In this document: piece after piece, positions 1-12,798 of the stretch
How the letters are laid out: every line of letters begins with the position of its first letter
Position numbering within the stretch: the first letter of the stretch is position 1
NCBI RefSeq assembly: GCF_000208745.1
Contig: NC_030853.1
Coordinates: forward strand, 30,830,628 to 30,894,627
Length of the DNA: 64,000 nucleotides
Direction of reading: 5' to 3'
From: Theobroma cacao
Lineage: Eukaryota; Streptophyta; Magnoliopsida; Malvales; Malvaceae
The notes under the pieces: generated by a model
What the model saw: the letters and a program-made list of their open reading frames with translations, nothing else
Database searches by the model: none
What the model was told of the DNA's origin: nothing
Translations under genes and position numbers: made by a program

Positions 1-1196
1 CTCAGCCGCACCGTTTCTCCTGCTTCTTCTTCTTCTTCTACTCTCTCTTCTCGTTCTCGCTTCGCCCTCGCTCTCCTCAACAATGCCCCAGTGTTTAGCC
101 CGGAACCAGTCAAAATCCTGACCCGGAACAGGACATCCGGATCCGGCTACTCGCCTTTGAACGACCCATCTCCGAACTGGAGCAACCGGCCACCGAAAGA
201 AACGATCCTTCTTGACGGCTGTGACTATGAGCATTGGCTTATTGTTTTGGAGTTCCCGGATGACCCTAAACCCTCAGAAGAAGAAATGATCGATGCCTAT
301 GTGAAAACGCTAGCTTCTGTTGTCGGCAGGTTAAAAAAAAAAACCTCAAATTTCAGTCTTTTTTGGGTTTTTTTTTAAATTGAGAATTGGGAAATTTTGT
401 TTTATGTTGTAGTGAAGAGGAGGCCAAGAAGAGAATATACTCGGTTTGTACGACGACGTATACGGGGTTTGGAGCTTTGATTTCTGAGGAATTGTCTTAC
501 AAATTTAAAGGTATTTCATTTGTTAGTTTTGGAGTTTAAAGGGTTTGCTTTCTTCATTCTTTTTTCTTTGATTTGAAGCATTTATGCAATAATTTTATGT
601 TTGAAGTAATGGGTTTTGATGGAATTAAGAATTAACTTTGATTGTTGTTTTGATACATAGCATAGCATAAGGTTTTAAAGTTTCGAAGTTTATATCTTTT
701 GTACTGAATTGTTACAATTCGTTGCTATGAGTATATTGAACTTTTCATTGATGGGCGATTTTGTTCTAAAATCTATCTTTTTGGTACAATTGGCATGATA
801 TTTAAATTGTTCTTCATTGACTCTCTGCTTGTATAGGGCTGCCTCGTGTACTTTGGGTTTTGCCGGATTCATATCATGATGTGCCAAACAAAGATTATGG
901 AGGTGAGTATTTTCGAATTTGAGTCTTAAAGAAAAGTTTGCTACTTTCTGCTACTAAATTCCCTTTGATTTCGACATTTTTAATCTCATATTTTTGTGGA
1001 TTGATTATCAGGGGATTTGTTTGTTGATGGGAAAGTCATCCGTAGGCCACAATATACAGGTCAGGTGCAGGGACCTGGCAGGTTTCAGGCACAGAGAGTC
1101 CGGCTTCGTGGCCAGGGTGAAAGGCAAATGAGAAGAAATCAATTTGAGAATGCAACCAGGAGTGACCTGTCACCACCACCATCAACAAAGCACTAA
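1..1196 (+). CDS. MORF6: MORF5/6-type multiple organellar RNA editing factor (5' partial)
   Basis: Accessory subunit of the plant organellar C-to-U RNA editosome; MORF proteins bind PPR editing factors, and the MORF5/6 branch is known as mitochondrial. Exons are <1..329, 413..510, 837..902 and 1012..1196, all with GT-AG borders and matching phases, ending at TAA 1194-1196. The frame is open to base 1 with a Ser/Arg/Ala-rich stretch, so the start codon and part of the targeting peptide lie outside the window. Visible MORF-box landmarks are [10 protein letters not shown], the [10 protein letters not shown] block, [33 protein letters not shown] and the VIRRPQY end. The C-terminal tail is short and Arg/Gln-rich. 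The subfamily assignment rests on recalled Arabidopsis MORF5/6 sequence; the family assignment is secure, the exact paralogue less so. Shadow ORFs on the minus strand are not genes. Confidence 0.88.
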
Positions 1197-2465
1197 TTTT
1201 AGGTTCTGGGTGAAGGTGAAGGTCTCTCCTTGATGAAGGAAACTTGACAGGAAGAGTGCCCATGTATTGGAAGTGTAGTTACCAAAATGTAGCACCTAGA
1301 TAACTGAATTAAGCTTTGTTGTTATCCCTATGGTTCAAAGGAACTGTTGGCATATATTTGTTTGATGGTGATGGCTCTGCTGTTGCTCTTATGTTACATA
1401 CTTTGCTTGTGCATTACCTAGCATCTTTATGAAAGTTGGAAATGTGAATATTTGCTGTTACATTTTGATATGCATAGCTGGTCAATTTCTATTGCAACCT
1501 AGATGACTATGGGTTATTTGTTTTTTGAGTCTGAATCTGTCCTTTTTTCATTAGATCTTTTATCACTTTGAAAATGCCTGTGTAGAACCAGTGCCAGAGA
1601 CCTTGTCTATACTCAGTCGTGCATGATTGCTTTGATAAAATGCTTCAAAATCCTCTGGCCATTCCCTGTGTCTTAGGGGAAAAGATTTGGTGGGATGAGG
1701 AAGGGAAGGGGTTTTAACTACAATTGTTGGTTTAAGATTCACTGAATTAAAGTTTATTATGACCCTGGCTCCATAGGCAAATGCTCCAAAAAGTTAAATG
1801 GGAGTTATGTGGCATTGATTCGTTTCAAAACCCTGCCAAACCCATTGTCCCAAGGAACTAAACAGCAAGACTACTGCATCAAGTAGTTTTACGACAAACA
1901 GAGAGGAAGAACAAAGTGCCATAGAAACTTGTAAGCAAGCATTTCGCCGGTCCTGTTTAGAAAGGAGCAACAACAATGTTGTTCAGTGACAAAACTGTGG
2001 GCAATAAGCTTTCATGGTCGTTATTCAAGTTGGGAAAACTTGCATCGTCTAATGGCAAATTTCCATTACCAGTAGAAACCAACAGATATTTCTTATTTCT
2101 TTATTCCAATAATCTTTTAATGCTAGTGCAAGAAAAGAAGAAATTAGTATAAGTTATAATGATTTTACAAAACTGACCCTCCTTATCAGGTGGAAATTAC
2201 TTCCCCAGTCACATGCTAAACTTAGGTTTTTTTTTTTTTTTCAAGGATCCGGATCTTGCTCTGTTGTCCGAAATCAAATCAGACACTTCCAATTTCCTCC
2301 ACAGGACTCTTTCACTCTTCCTAATAAGGCCAATTCGCACGTTGCCCGCCACCGCGCACCGCCGCATCGCTGAAACTCACGGTATCGTTATTGTAAGGTA
2401 CGTTCTCGATCAAATCCGATCCGATCAATTAATCTCTGCTTAGATCCACACATTTGCAAAAAACC
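1197..2465. other. Intergenic: MORF 3' UTR region and upstream region of the TPR gene
   Basis: No coding segment is supported. The first few hundred bases are T-rich and resemble a 3' UTR. A GC-richer, pyrimidine-rich stretch at about 2250-2460, directly before the next ATG, is the likely 5' UTR of the TPR gene. Confidence 0.5.
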
Positions 2466-4521
2466 ATGAACTCGAATTACGGAAGAGGTTCATCAGGTTC
2501 GCTAAAAAACTTCGATTTCGATCTCGGCCTCGGATCGGGCCGATCCAAATCCATGAACGACCAAAAGAACCAAACCACATCTTCATTTTCATCTTATTCA
2601 TCAACAACGTCTACTGCACAATCGAAGCCCTCGTGGCAACCCAACAAGCCGTCGTGGACTCACCAACCCACCGCGAATCAGGCCAACCAATCCGGGTTAT
2701 CCGGACCGACTTCCATGGTGGGGGACATCTTTGGCAAGAGCTGGGCTTCTTCGGGTCCTTCAGGGAGTCATAGTTCTGGGATCGGAATCGTTAACAAGAC
2801 CCCTAATTTGTTCGAGGATTTGGTTAGCTCTGCTTTGGGACTGGGGAAAAGTAATGTTCCTTTGAAAAATGCAAATCCCACTTCGAATTCTTCGAGTAAA
2901 AGTCCATATTCGATGGGGAATTTTACTGATTCATTGCCAAAAACTAGTGGAAATTGGGGAACTTCTGGTGGATATAATAATAGCAGTGGTAGTAGTAATA
3001 TTAACGTGAATATTAATAATAGTAAGAGTCAGAATCTTGGGGGTCCTTCGATGAAAGGTATGGCTGGAGGTGCAGGTGGAGTTGGAGGTGGAAGTGGGAT
3101 TGGTTTGAAGAAAGACCCTTTTGGTTCTTTGGTTGATTTTTCATCAAAACCATCAGGTAGTCTTAATTCAGGAAGTAATAAAGGTAATATGGCAAATGTT
3201 ACCGATGACGCATTTGGGGTTTTTCAGAATGCTTCGAAACCAAGCACAACTACAGTTCCGCCGAGTGGTTTTGGTTCAAGTAGTAATGACTTTATGGGCT
3301 CGAATATGGCGTCTGGTTTGAATGTGGATGATTTCGGGATGCCTGCAAAGAATGTTGGATCTCAAAGTCAGCCATCTTTTCAAAGCTCGGGTGGTGATCC
3401 TCTAGATATGTTCTTTTCGTCATCTTCAGCTTCGGCTGGAGGTGTTAAACAAGCATCTGGTGGAGGTGGAGGGCAGCAATTTTCCGCAGTTGATGATTGG
3501 GGGCTGGACTCTGAGTTTGGAGGTGCAGGAGGAACTGCTGAAGGTGGTTCAACTACTGAACTTGAAGGGCTTCCTCCTCCCCCGGCTGGAGTCACAGCAT
3601 CTGCTGCAAAGAGTAAGGGCATTGACAACCAGAAGCAAGGCCAGTATGCTGATGCCATTAAATGGCTGTCATGGGCTGTGATTCTTTTTGAGAAGGCAAA
3701 CGATAATGCTGGCAGCATGGAGGTTTTATCATGTAGGGCTTCTTGTTATAAAGAGGTTGGGGAGTATAAGAAGGCTGTAGCTGACTGTTCAAAGGTATCA
3801 ATGACCCTTTAAACTGTTCAACAGATTTTTGTAGTTCCTATTAATGTGAATGTTTACCTTTAAAATTGATTGCATTGACATGGTTTGCGACTGAATTTTG
3901 TGAATTTACTCAACTTCTGAACCTTCCTATGTTGGAGTAACGATATGCGAACCACCTCCCAAATTGTTAGTGTGCCTGGCAGCTATTGAGGTTAGAACCT
4001 CTGACTTTGGCTCCAGACTCCAGAGCAAGCCTTTAACTAGTTAGTAGGGCTAGGCTACTTTTGATACATACTTAATTACCTGATTTGAGATTTGTCTTGT
4101 TTGCAAACTACAATACTGTATACTTTAGCTATGTTTATTTTGATATCCATCCGACAGCTTTTCTGTGTCTGAGAAAAAGAGAGTAATGAGTATGGTTCCT
4201 CTATTTGTGCACACTGCAAGGTCCTTAGTTTTGTATGTATCAGTTTGACTGCTATTGGTTTTATTTGTATCGGTCACTTCAATTGATATCAATGTATCAA
4301 TCCGCTTGTTTGACTTATGAAGTTACGCTCTGCATTTTTCTCTGCAGGTGCTAGAGCACGATGTCACAAATGTGTCTGTCCTTGTACAACGTGCTCTCTT
4401 GTATGAAAGCATGGAGAAATACAAACTTGGGGCAGAAGATCTGAGAACTGTTCTGAAGATTGATCCCAGTAACAGGATTGCAAGAAGCACCGTCCATCGC
4501 TTGACTAAAATGGCAGGCTAG
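2466..4521 (+). CDS. TPR-domain protein with long disordered Ser/Gly/Asn-rich N-terminus
   Basis: Exons 2466..3794 and 4348..4521 encode 500 residues. The start is ATG 2466; the four codons before it in frame begin at a TTG and are not used. Residues 1 to about 380 are low complexity (Ser, Gly, Asn, with FG/FGS pieces and a poly-Pro stretch near 380) and are likely disordered. The last about 115 residues form TPR-type helical pairs: a segment around DNQKQGQYADAIKWLSWAV, then CRASCYKEVGEYKKAVADCS, then a helix pair spanning the intron and ending in LKIDPSNRIARSTVHRL. Tetratricopeptide repeats bind partner proteins, but no client can be inferred. It sits immediately before the RAP2.3-like gene, as the TPR-like gene At3g16760 does before RAP2.3 in Arabidopsis (recalled). 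The biochemical role is unknown. Confidence 0.85.
3970..4060 (-). mobile_element. Probable tRNA-derived SINE remnant in the TPR-gene intron
   Basis: Read on the minus strand, this stretch gives a tRNA-like arrangement: a Leu/Ser-type arm region with GGAGTCTGGAGCC, followed by a B-box-like GGTTCTAACCTC (consensus GGTTCGANNCC). No clear A-rich tail or target duplication survives. It lies wholly inside intron 3795..4347. Confidence is moderate to low because only the B-box neighbourhood is recognisable. Confidence 0.4.
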
Positions 4522-7500
4522 ATGGTTTTAAGATTCTTTTATTTGTATTAGCTTCTTCATTTAGGTTGATATCTTTTCCCCTTATACTATCAAGAGAATT
4601 ATGGGGAATAATAACCTTTTTCCTACATACGTGGTCTTTCAACTTATATATGGCATTGCAGAGGGTTTTGCATGTATGCTGTGGTTGAATATTTTTCTTG
4701 TTTTGATTGTGATTGGAAATGGTTCTTCTTTGACACTCAAAAATAGCTTTGGGAATTTGCAATCAAATTTCAGCATGTATGGTTTTGTGTATATGTGGAG
4801 AACAATATTTTATGGTCGATTGCTATTACTCTTCTTTTCACTTTACATCAGTCTTGAGCTCAGCATGGCCTTTGAATTGAAACACAATTCAGCAAGCATG
4901 ATTTCTTGTCACTTCAGATGAAAGCATAGAATACTCTGCTCAACAAGCTTGCACTTATTATCTGTTTACACTAGCAAGAGTGTTAGATAATTTTGGTGTT
5001 GTATGACTATTTGATGTTGCTAGTGATGCTATTGCATTTTGTATCTTCATAACTTAAGTTTGCCTTCTTTCGAAACACGCCTAAAGTTGGTCTTTAGGTT
5101 CCCAAATCAAAAACCAACAGATTGACTTGGAGAATAATTTGCATGGATTGCTATAATTTGAAACCCTCTTTGAAGATTAAGGCATCATAGAATATATTAG
5201 GCTTGATGGGCTTTGCTAGTGGTTCATAAATTGGATTATCATGAGGGAATTTGCGTTGTTTACATAATGCAGTGGCTGTAGGATTTTCTTTGGTTTTCCT
5301 GGAAACAGAACTTTTTCCACAGTTTGGGACAAACAAATATGACTGCAAGAACTATCCAGGTCAACTTTGTCTGCTCATTGCTAAACACGTTAAACACAAC
5401 ATTCCAAACAGGGTATGATATTTCTTGTTCGTGAGAATTAGTAGTGATCAGGGTGTGACTTCACTCATGCAGAGCACCCAAGACGAGGAAAAATACAAAA
5501 TGAAACAAAAAACCAAATGTGCATCAGATTCACGAGAAAAAGACAATCTGGTTAAAGATAAGGTCTTAAAATTTAGACCAAGAGCTTCATAATTTGTATG
5601 AAGAAAAGATTAAAAAATTGCAGCCGACCTTGCTTGGTTCACTGGATGGATCATGGAATGTTAGCCAAATGGATGCAACTTGGGTAGCCTTTTTACATCT
5701 TTACTTTCCTGGATTCGGTCAATTTTTAGCAAGCTGCGACCCCATTTGCAGAGGAAGGTATGCGCGTGAGGGATGTTATTGGAACGTGACAGTCACACTC
5801 CAGGATGGGAATGTGTAACAAAAGTACAATTTGCGCCCAAGTTTCTCCACTGCACCGTGCTGCTTGTAATTTGTCTTGTTTCTTTGCTTAGGACTGTAAT
5901 AATGGCTTAATAAATGGAAAGGATGTATCTAAAACCTTTACAAAAATCCATGCTTCACTTCAAGAACAAGGTTTCTGATAGCATTCAACTTGATTAAAAC
6001 TCGAAATCAAGTGTTAACAACTTACCATCTAGATAAAGTTAAAAGAAAATGAGTTGTACCATTGCAAAGAAGGCAAGTTTGCACCAGTCAGAGAGACCCA
6101 GCCAGCCTGCAATTATCATCAACCAGCTTCTGTCAGAAAGGAAACACCAAAGAAAATTAAAAGAAAAGGGTTATGATTGTGGATTTCCCATTTCAAAGCT
6201 CCACCTCAATGAGCTAATCAATGAAGCAAAAGAGCTCATTTAAGATTTCTACCAAACTTCTTTATTTGTTCGACTTCATAAAGAACAAAAGTCCATTGGC
6301 CCCAAAATTTATCCTCTTGGGAACTCTTTTAGACCTCATTAAATTGTGTGACATAATTCAGATACACATAGATTCCTTCCTGCCCAAGGCAGGGAAAGAC
6401 AAACTGTTGGAAGGAAAATGGATAATATAATGATGAAAAAAAACAAGAAGACTTGGGAAGGGAAAAAAAAAGGACCACACAATCAGAGAAAAGACAGAAC
6501 ATACTTGTGTCTATGAGAGGAGGAGTTTTGGCTTGTTGCTTTGAGATGAAAGAGTACACAAATGAAGGCAGGAGGCAGAAACGGAAAAGCAATCTGATTC
6601 CTCATTCTTGTTTGCAACTTTTAAGCCTTGCTTAGCTGTTTCCTAAAGGCCTGGTCCTTTCCTGGATGATGCAATACCATCACCTCCTCCCTGAACTTCA
6701 TTACTGTCATCATTCCTTCCAAGGAAAGGAAAACATCATCTGATCATTTACTTTCAGCTGTAACTTTAGGTACTTGGCTACATACATTGTCCCTTAACAT
6801 TTAACAATGGGTTTTTCTTTTTCTGGATAAAGCTCGAGCCTTAATCGATGGGCTGGCTCCCAGATTCTTGCCTTCCCAATTGCTTGATCCTGCTAAGAAG
6901 CAGAAATCACTGGGACCAATCAAAATTGTTCTGATTCTTTTGATGTAACTGATATTCAGAATTTGCTGCTGTTATCCAGCATAACTTTTAAAACTATACC
7001 AATTTTTGTATTATCTAATCTTTTAATTATTTCACAAAAATATCAATAACTGATATGTTTTTATCTATACATTTATCTCATATAATTTGTAAAAAATGAT
7101 ACAATAATTTAGATTTAACTCAAAAAAAAAAAAGATAATATTTTAACCAATAAAATTTTTTTGTACTCATTTTATGTTTTATTTTATAATTTTCTTGTAT
7201 CACCCTCCAGTTTATTGCTATCAATCACATGAGAATAGAGCTACAACAGGCAAGACAACATTCTTGTCATTTTAAGGAAAAGTGAGAGGTGACAAGATTG
7301 TAAATAAGTGCCAAATCCAGGGTCATTTGGTAACACTCCCACTCCGGATGACAAGTGCAAACTCCTTGCCTTCCTCAACTGGGCCGTTAATTTTTGGACC
7401 TATCTGACGTGCGTTACTCCGAAGCCCGGCTCAGACCACACACTCGGAGGCAGCCCCGTCATTTACTCTCCCAACCACAGACAGCCACGTCATCATCTCT

Positions 7501-7770
7501 GGAACCCCACTTGCCACAAGAGGGCCACAACGTGGACCCTACCCATCACTCCCTCCCAAAAGAAGCCCGCCCACTCCTCAATCGTACGGCCAGGATCGGT
7601 TCCCTTAATTTGTCTTATCCACGTACATCTCTCGACTCTCATCCTTCGATTTCCACCTCCACTGATTCACTCTGAACCGTCCGATCAGGGTCAGAGGAAA
7701 ACAAAGGAAACCCAGAAAAAGTAATGGTTATTTGTCATTTTCTCTGAGAGATTGGTTGTAACCGTCACTC
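4522..7770. other. Long intergenic region without supported genes
   Basis: About 4522-4950 is plausibly the 3' UTR of the TPR gene. The rest holds short chance frames only. An AT-rich block lies at about 6980-7200. From about 7300 to 7720 the composition becomes C-rich, with ACGT-core elements (for example CACGTCATC near 7484 and CACGTACATC near 7620), and probably belongs to the promoter of the ERF gene downstream. Confidence 0.5.
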
Positions 7771-7777
7771 TATAAAT
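7771..7777 (+). promoter_or_regulatory. TATA box of the group VII ERF gene
   Basis: TATAAAT lies 124 bp before the ATG at 7895. A pyrimidine-rich leader (CCTTTCCCTCTCTGTCT) starts about 30 bp downstream, the usual spacing to a plant transcription start. Confidence 0.6.
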
Positions 7778-7894
7778 GTAGACCTGCCCGAAAGGCAAAG
7801 CCTTTCCCTCTCTGTCTAGTTTTGTTTTTCCTCTCACTATTTTGAGTTTTGTCAAAAACATTGAAACTTTTTCTTTTAAGACCACCCGAAAAAG

Positions 7895-9110
7895 ATGTGC
7901 GGAGGTGCAATCATTTCTGATTTCATTGCTGTGAAGCGTGGTCGGAAGCTGACCGCAGAAGACTTTTGGTCGGAGATTGACACCTTCTCCGACCTCTTGG
8001 GTTTGGACTACAATGGGAAAGACGCTTTCAATCAGTCGGACAACACCAAGGTCGGTCCAAAAGGCAAGCAACTTAACAAAGGTAAGAGTTTTGTTGCTTC
8101 TGCGTATCCTTCAAATTATGCTTCTTTGTAGAACTTTATGATGTTCCCTTTTTTATTTCTTGCATGATAATGAAAACCATTTCAGTGTTTCTTTTTCTTT
8201 GTCTGTTTGCCTTGGTCTCTTGCATGATCTTGAATTCTAGCATTTTTTAATTGTCTTAAAGCTGAAATCGGTATTACCCATTGTAGAAAATACCATAGAA
8301 AGTAAAAAGGAAGAAATTTTGCTGTCACAGTCTGTTCATGAAATAGAAAGATTGTACTTTTTCTTTGTCTATTTCCTGCTAAAGTTTTGAGTTTTTTTTT
8401 GGTAGAAATTGCCCAAAATTCAGCAATTTCCACTTTAAAATGATTACTTGAGGTTTGCAATGGATTCATGAAGAAGAAATATTGTGAATTTTTGGCTAAA
8501 AGTTTTGGTTTTTTCTTTTGTGGGGGCGGGGGGATGTTCAGTGACAAGCCGGGACACAGGAAAAGAGGGGAAGACTCAGCGAACTCGGAAGAACGTGTAC
8601 AGAGGAATCAGGCAAAGGCCATGGGGCAAATGGGCAGCTGAGATTAGAGACCCCCACAAAGGCGTCCGAGTCTGGCTTGGTACCTACAACACAGCTGAAG
8701 AAGCAGCTCGAGCCTATGATGAAGCCGCCAAGCGCATCCGTGGAGATAAAGCCAAGCTCAACTTCCCTCAAGCTACTCCTGCCCCAATCCAGCCTCCTGC
8801 TAAGAAAAGGCGCATCGTCGCCCCTGAGCTGAGTCATGCGAGTTTTGAAACCATTGGCGCACCACCACCCCCGCCAACGCCACAACCGTACATGGGTTTC
8901 GGGTACGGGAACGAAGTTTACAGGCCGAGTGAAGCAGTGGAGACGACTGAGTTGGAGCTGAAAGAGCAAATCTTGAGCCTGGAATCGTTCCTTGGTTTGG
9001 AGCCTGAGACCCCTCAGCCGAGTGGAAACGGTGAGCCTGACTCAGTGGACCTCTGGATGCTTGATGACCTCGTGACTCATCATCAGCAACAGCGCCAGCT
9101 TGTTTATTAG
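7895..9110 (+). CDS. RAP2.3: Group VII ethylene response factor, RAP2.3/EBP-like
   Basis: AP2/ERF transcription activator of hypoxia and ethylene responses. Exons 7895..8081 and 8542..9110 encode 251 residues. The protein begins [10 protein letters not shown], the group VII signature. In this family Met removal exposes Cys2, whose oxidation by plant cysteine oxidases followed by arginylation leads to PRT6 N-degron proteolysis, so the protein accumulates only when oxygen or NO is low. The AP2 domain spans about residues 80-138 ([14 protein letters not shown]... to KAKLNFP) and contains the WAAEIRD and AYDEAA elements. A basic KKRR nuclear signal follows near residue 150. The C-terminus is acidic/Gln-rich with DLWMLDDL, a likely activation motif. 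The intron separates the N-degron module from the DNA-binding module, as in other group VII genes. Reading through the intron adds 17 codons and then a stop. Confidence 0.95.
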
Positions 9111-12100
9111 ATTAAACAAATTTAAATAAACCTAAAAAAACCGACTAATAGAAATAATTAGCGTTAATCATCATGTTTATGTGTTCATTAGGGTTTTCGA
9201 TGGGGGTACCATGACTGTAATGGTACATGCTCATGCTATGTTTTATGCTATGCATGGTAAATATGAGAATAAAGGAGTAGCGCGTGTGTTGCATGCATCA
9301 TCTTTTCTTGTTGGTTTTTGGTTTTGTATTGGACGACCTTGGATTTCATGCCCATCATGTCGGTTCATGTATCATATGTTTGTGCTTAATATTAATTAAC
9401 TTCCATCTTTTATTAGTACTAATTATTTTTTTAAATTATTGTTAATTATTATTAGAATAAATTTCACATACACAATATCCGGTTTCTTTTTTTTTTTCAT
9501 TAAAATCTTGTAAATATGTTTCTTGATCAACATTTTGTGAAAATCCGTCTAGCTCATTGTAAAAATATGTTAATACCCATTTTGAGAATATAAGTTATGA
9601 TTAAGGAAAAAATATCCATGAGGTATTAATTAAGGAAAATCGTCCAATTAACTCATTGTAAAAATATATTAATACCCATTCTGAGAATATAAGTTACGAT
9701 TAAGACAAGAATATCCACATAGTATTAATCAAGAAAAAATATATAATATATGTGAAAAAAATTGGAAATCAGAATGAATGCGAATAAAATTTGTCTTAAA
9801 TATTATATTTGTTGGATTTATCATTTATTGCTACAACAAATGTTCCCAATACATGATGATGATGGTGATGGTGATTAGAGTGATGATTAACCATTAAATA
9901 TATTGAATCATTGATATCGACGAAACATGTGATGGTAGCGTACGTACTGCCTACCCGGCCATTTGAATATTATTAGGAACACTAAATCTTGTTCTTTGAG
10001 AAAAATAAATAAATCCCAGAAAGAATATATAAATATATATATATGATAGTTAATTGGAAGATTGGAAAATTGTTTAATAATATTGTACTTAGCTTATAAG
10101 TGGAGCAAATAATTCGAAATTTCTGTCTGTTTCCTACTTTTTCAAAGAGCCAAGCAAAATAAGGATTAGAGGCTGCTTCCTTCTCAAAGCAATATATACA
10201 CCACTTGGCCATTGCTCACGACTCGGTTTATAGCAGCTGTGTTTCTCTTGTTTTGATATCTTGACGACCAAATTCTATGGTTAACTTATGAGAAAGTGAA
10301 TAGAATAATTGTCCGTTTAGGCCACATGCAATGTTCCAAGTTAGTTCTGGGGAGTAGTTACATCATTTTCATCGAGTATATATGATTCAATGGATGTATG
10401 AAAAATGAGAATCACTTAATGTGTTACTTAACGTATTCGGTTTGATATCTCTTTTATAATTTCATGTTAGGTATTCAACTTTTATCATGAATTAAAATCT
10501 TAAATTTTGAACTTTAAATTCTATTGACCAAAACAAATAATTCAACGATAAAAGTGACGTTAATATAAAAAATTTACTCTGTTAATCGTGTCCGGTTTAA
10601 CGATTTTGCATGTAGGTTACAAAAGAATTTGTAACGACATAATAACGAGTCTTGATGTGTGTAAATAATTGCTGATCACAGTAGTAACATGAAAAGTAAT
10701 GTTGGAACTGTAAGTTTGATTTTAACATGTACCAATTTCAGGTTAGCTAGCAATTCATTGAGTTGATGATGGAAAACCAAGCAAAAAAAAAAAAAATGCT
10801 TAGCTCGTTTTTCACTTTCACCAATGGAACATGACTCTGCATTGAGTAATGTAAAGCCAAGCTTTCATGGCGGCAGGTGGCTGTGGTTTTTGCGAGCATT
10901 GACAGGGTAAAAAAAGGTTGCCCCATGCATGCACCCAGGGAAGACAAAGCAAAGTACTTCTCGAGCAGGGATTAGTTTTGTAGATTTCTTTGTCGTCCTA
11001 GCCCGACCTAGATTCGAGTTAAACTTATTCCTTGTCATGGAGAGATCTTAAAATTTGATATGTCTCCATGACTTTTCCACCATTTTAAAAGGATCTATAT
11101 ATCTATGGCATAGTGTCTTTTTCCTTTTCCGATTCTCTCACTCCATTGAAACAAAGCAAGCTTTGACCTTTGTCGCATGATTTTTTTTCTTTTTCTTTTT
11201 GGGAAACATTTGGTCACATGATAAACAGGTGAATCTGCCACTGTTAACAGTTTGAAAAAGTGTATAGGTTGGAAATTTAGAAAAATTCAAAGAAATTCTA
11301 TGAGGATCTATGAATTCAAAGTTAGAAATAATTCGTAAGAACTTTTGAATGTTATATAGAACAAAGAAGAGAGAGATTTTAGACTTATAAACATGACGAC
11401 ATATTTTATTATGCGGAATGATTTGACTCACAAAACGTGAATTTAAACGTAAAGAAAGAATAATGATTTCGTAACATAATAATGTACTTATATTTTCCAG
11501 CATAAATTACTGTCTCACGTGTATATCTGGATTACATTCTACAAGCAAAGGTGAACATGAGAAAGCTGATTACTGTTTCGAGTCAAATGATCGATCTTAG
11601 AAGAATTTATGGGTTGGTGAGAAAGCAATTGAAAATTGCGAGCTCATCCAGGGGGGAAGATGCATGAACCCAGCCTAACTTGTGTCGACAGAATCCAAGG
11701 TGGGTCCTTTGCATTAAGTCTTATTTTATTTCAAAACAATACTAAATTTGTTCGAATGATCCTTTTAAATATACAAAATAACAATCATTATTGAAAAAAG
11801 AACAAACTAATCTTAGTATTATGTCAGCTGAGTCAGCTTGATTTTCTTCCTCTTTTATATAATTAAAATCATCATCAACTATAATTCTGGCAGTTAATTT
11901 GGTCACAATTTGTTTCATCTGATGGGTCCCTGAAAGTAACCTGGGAATACCACTTGAAGGATTCATTTCTAAGATAAAACAAACACATCCAACTTGTAAT
12001 ATTTTAAGTGAAAAAGTAATCCATTTATATCTCTTAAACAGAAACATTGGATCAAATGTTCATGCACTAGGATTAGGCTGATAAATCATTCTAGATTTGC

Positions 12101-12790
12101 ATACGAATTGTTAATTAATTTAAGCAAATTTGAATCGTTGAGTCAATCATGGCTAATGTCCACTTAGCTTTTAGTAGATGTGGACATTTGTAAAACAAAA
12201 AAATAATGAACTGTAAAGGAAGCTGGTGATCTAATTTGGGTATGCCCCATACAATTCCTCAATCATTTAACTATTTCTTGGTGTCTTCTATTTTTATTCA
12301 TTACCCAAAATTATGGGTTTCTGTAATAAGGTAAAGCAGGCACCTTCGCTGCTGAATAGGACAGTCGGAACAGATTACAAACCAAGTTTTCTATTTTTCT
12401 AAGGAAAAGTTCTGTTATTAGTGCTATAATCATATCTATTAGTCAAATTCATTGACCAGTGACTGTTTTGAACTTCATTGGCTTTACCTTTGACCGACTT
12501 AAACTTGCTTTTTCCCTCCATAGATCTTCCACATGTCACCATTTTTGACTCTCTTCACTTTTTACCGATTCACTGGCTGAGTTCATCTGCTATGATGGCA
12601 CACTATGGCCCACAAGTCATGGATCAACCTGTTTCCTCGTTGGTGAATAGTTCAGCCCAGCCAGAGAAGCTTGGTTCTTTTCTATATCAGCCCAAAGCAT
12701 TCTATATTGTGCTTCGCACAAACCTGTATACAAAGATTTAATGGCCAGACTCAAAATAAAAAGTTAAAAGACTCAAACTCATCATACATG
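9111..12790. other. Long AT-rich intergenic region
   Basis: After the ERF stop there is a T-rich 3' UTR-like stretch, then a tandem duplication near 9540-9740 (separate entry), a short GATGATGGTGATG microsatellite near 9855, and several kilobases with no frame that looks coding. Nothing else is recognisable. Confidence 0.5.
9539..9739. repeat. Tandem duplication, two copies, period about 99 bp
   Basis: Copy 1 (about 9539-9638) and copy 2 (about 9639-9739) share a core running from CTCATTGTAAAAATAT through TTAATACCCATT, GAGAATATAAGTTA and ATATCCA to GTATTAAT. CTCATTGT occurs at 9553 and 9652, and GTATTAAT at 9623 and 9722. The copies differ by scattered substitutions and one small indel near their start. 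Confidence 0.85.
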
Positions 12791-12798
12791 GTTTCCTC

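Noticed and set aside
3380..3718. 112-codon minus-strand frame opposite the TPR-protein gene
   Set aside because: It is the mirror of the Gly/Ser/Pro-rich coding exon; codon bias of the plus-strand exon produces it.
5594..5818. 74-codon frame after the TPR gene
   Set aside because: Short, no recognisable motif, no neighbouring exons in phase.
7308..7724. 138-codon plus-strand frame upstream of the ERF gene
   Set aside because: Low-information Pro/Thr/His-rich translation in a C-rich promoter region, no splice or start context, directly followed by the TATA box of the ERF gene.
8538..8969. 143-codon minus-strand frame across ERF exon 2
   Set aside because: Shadow of the AP2-domain exon.
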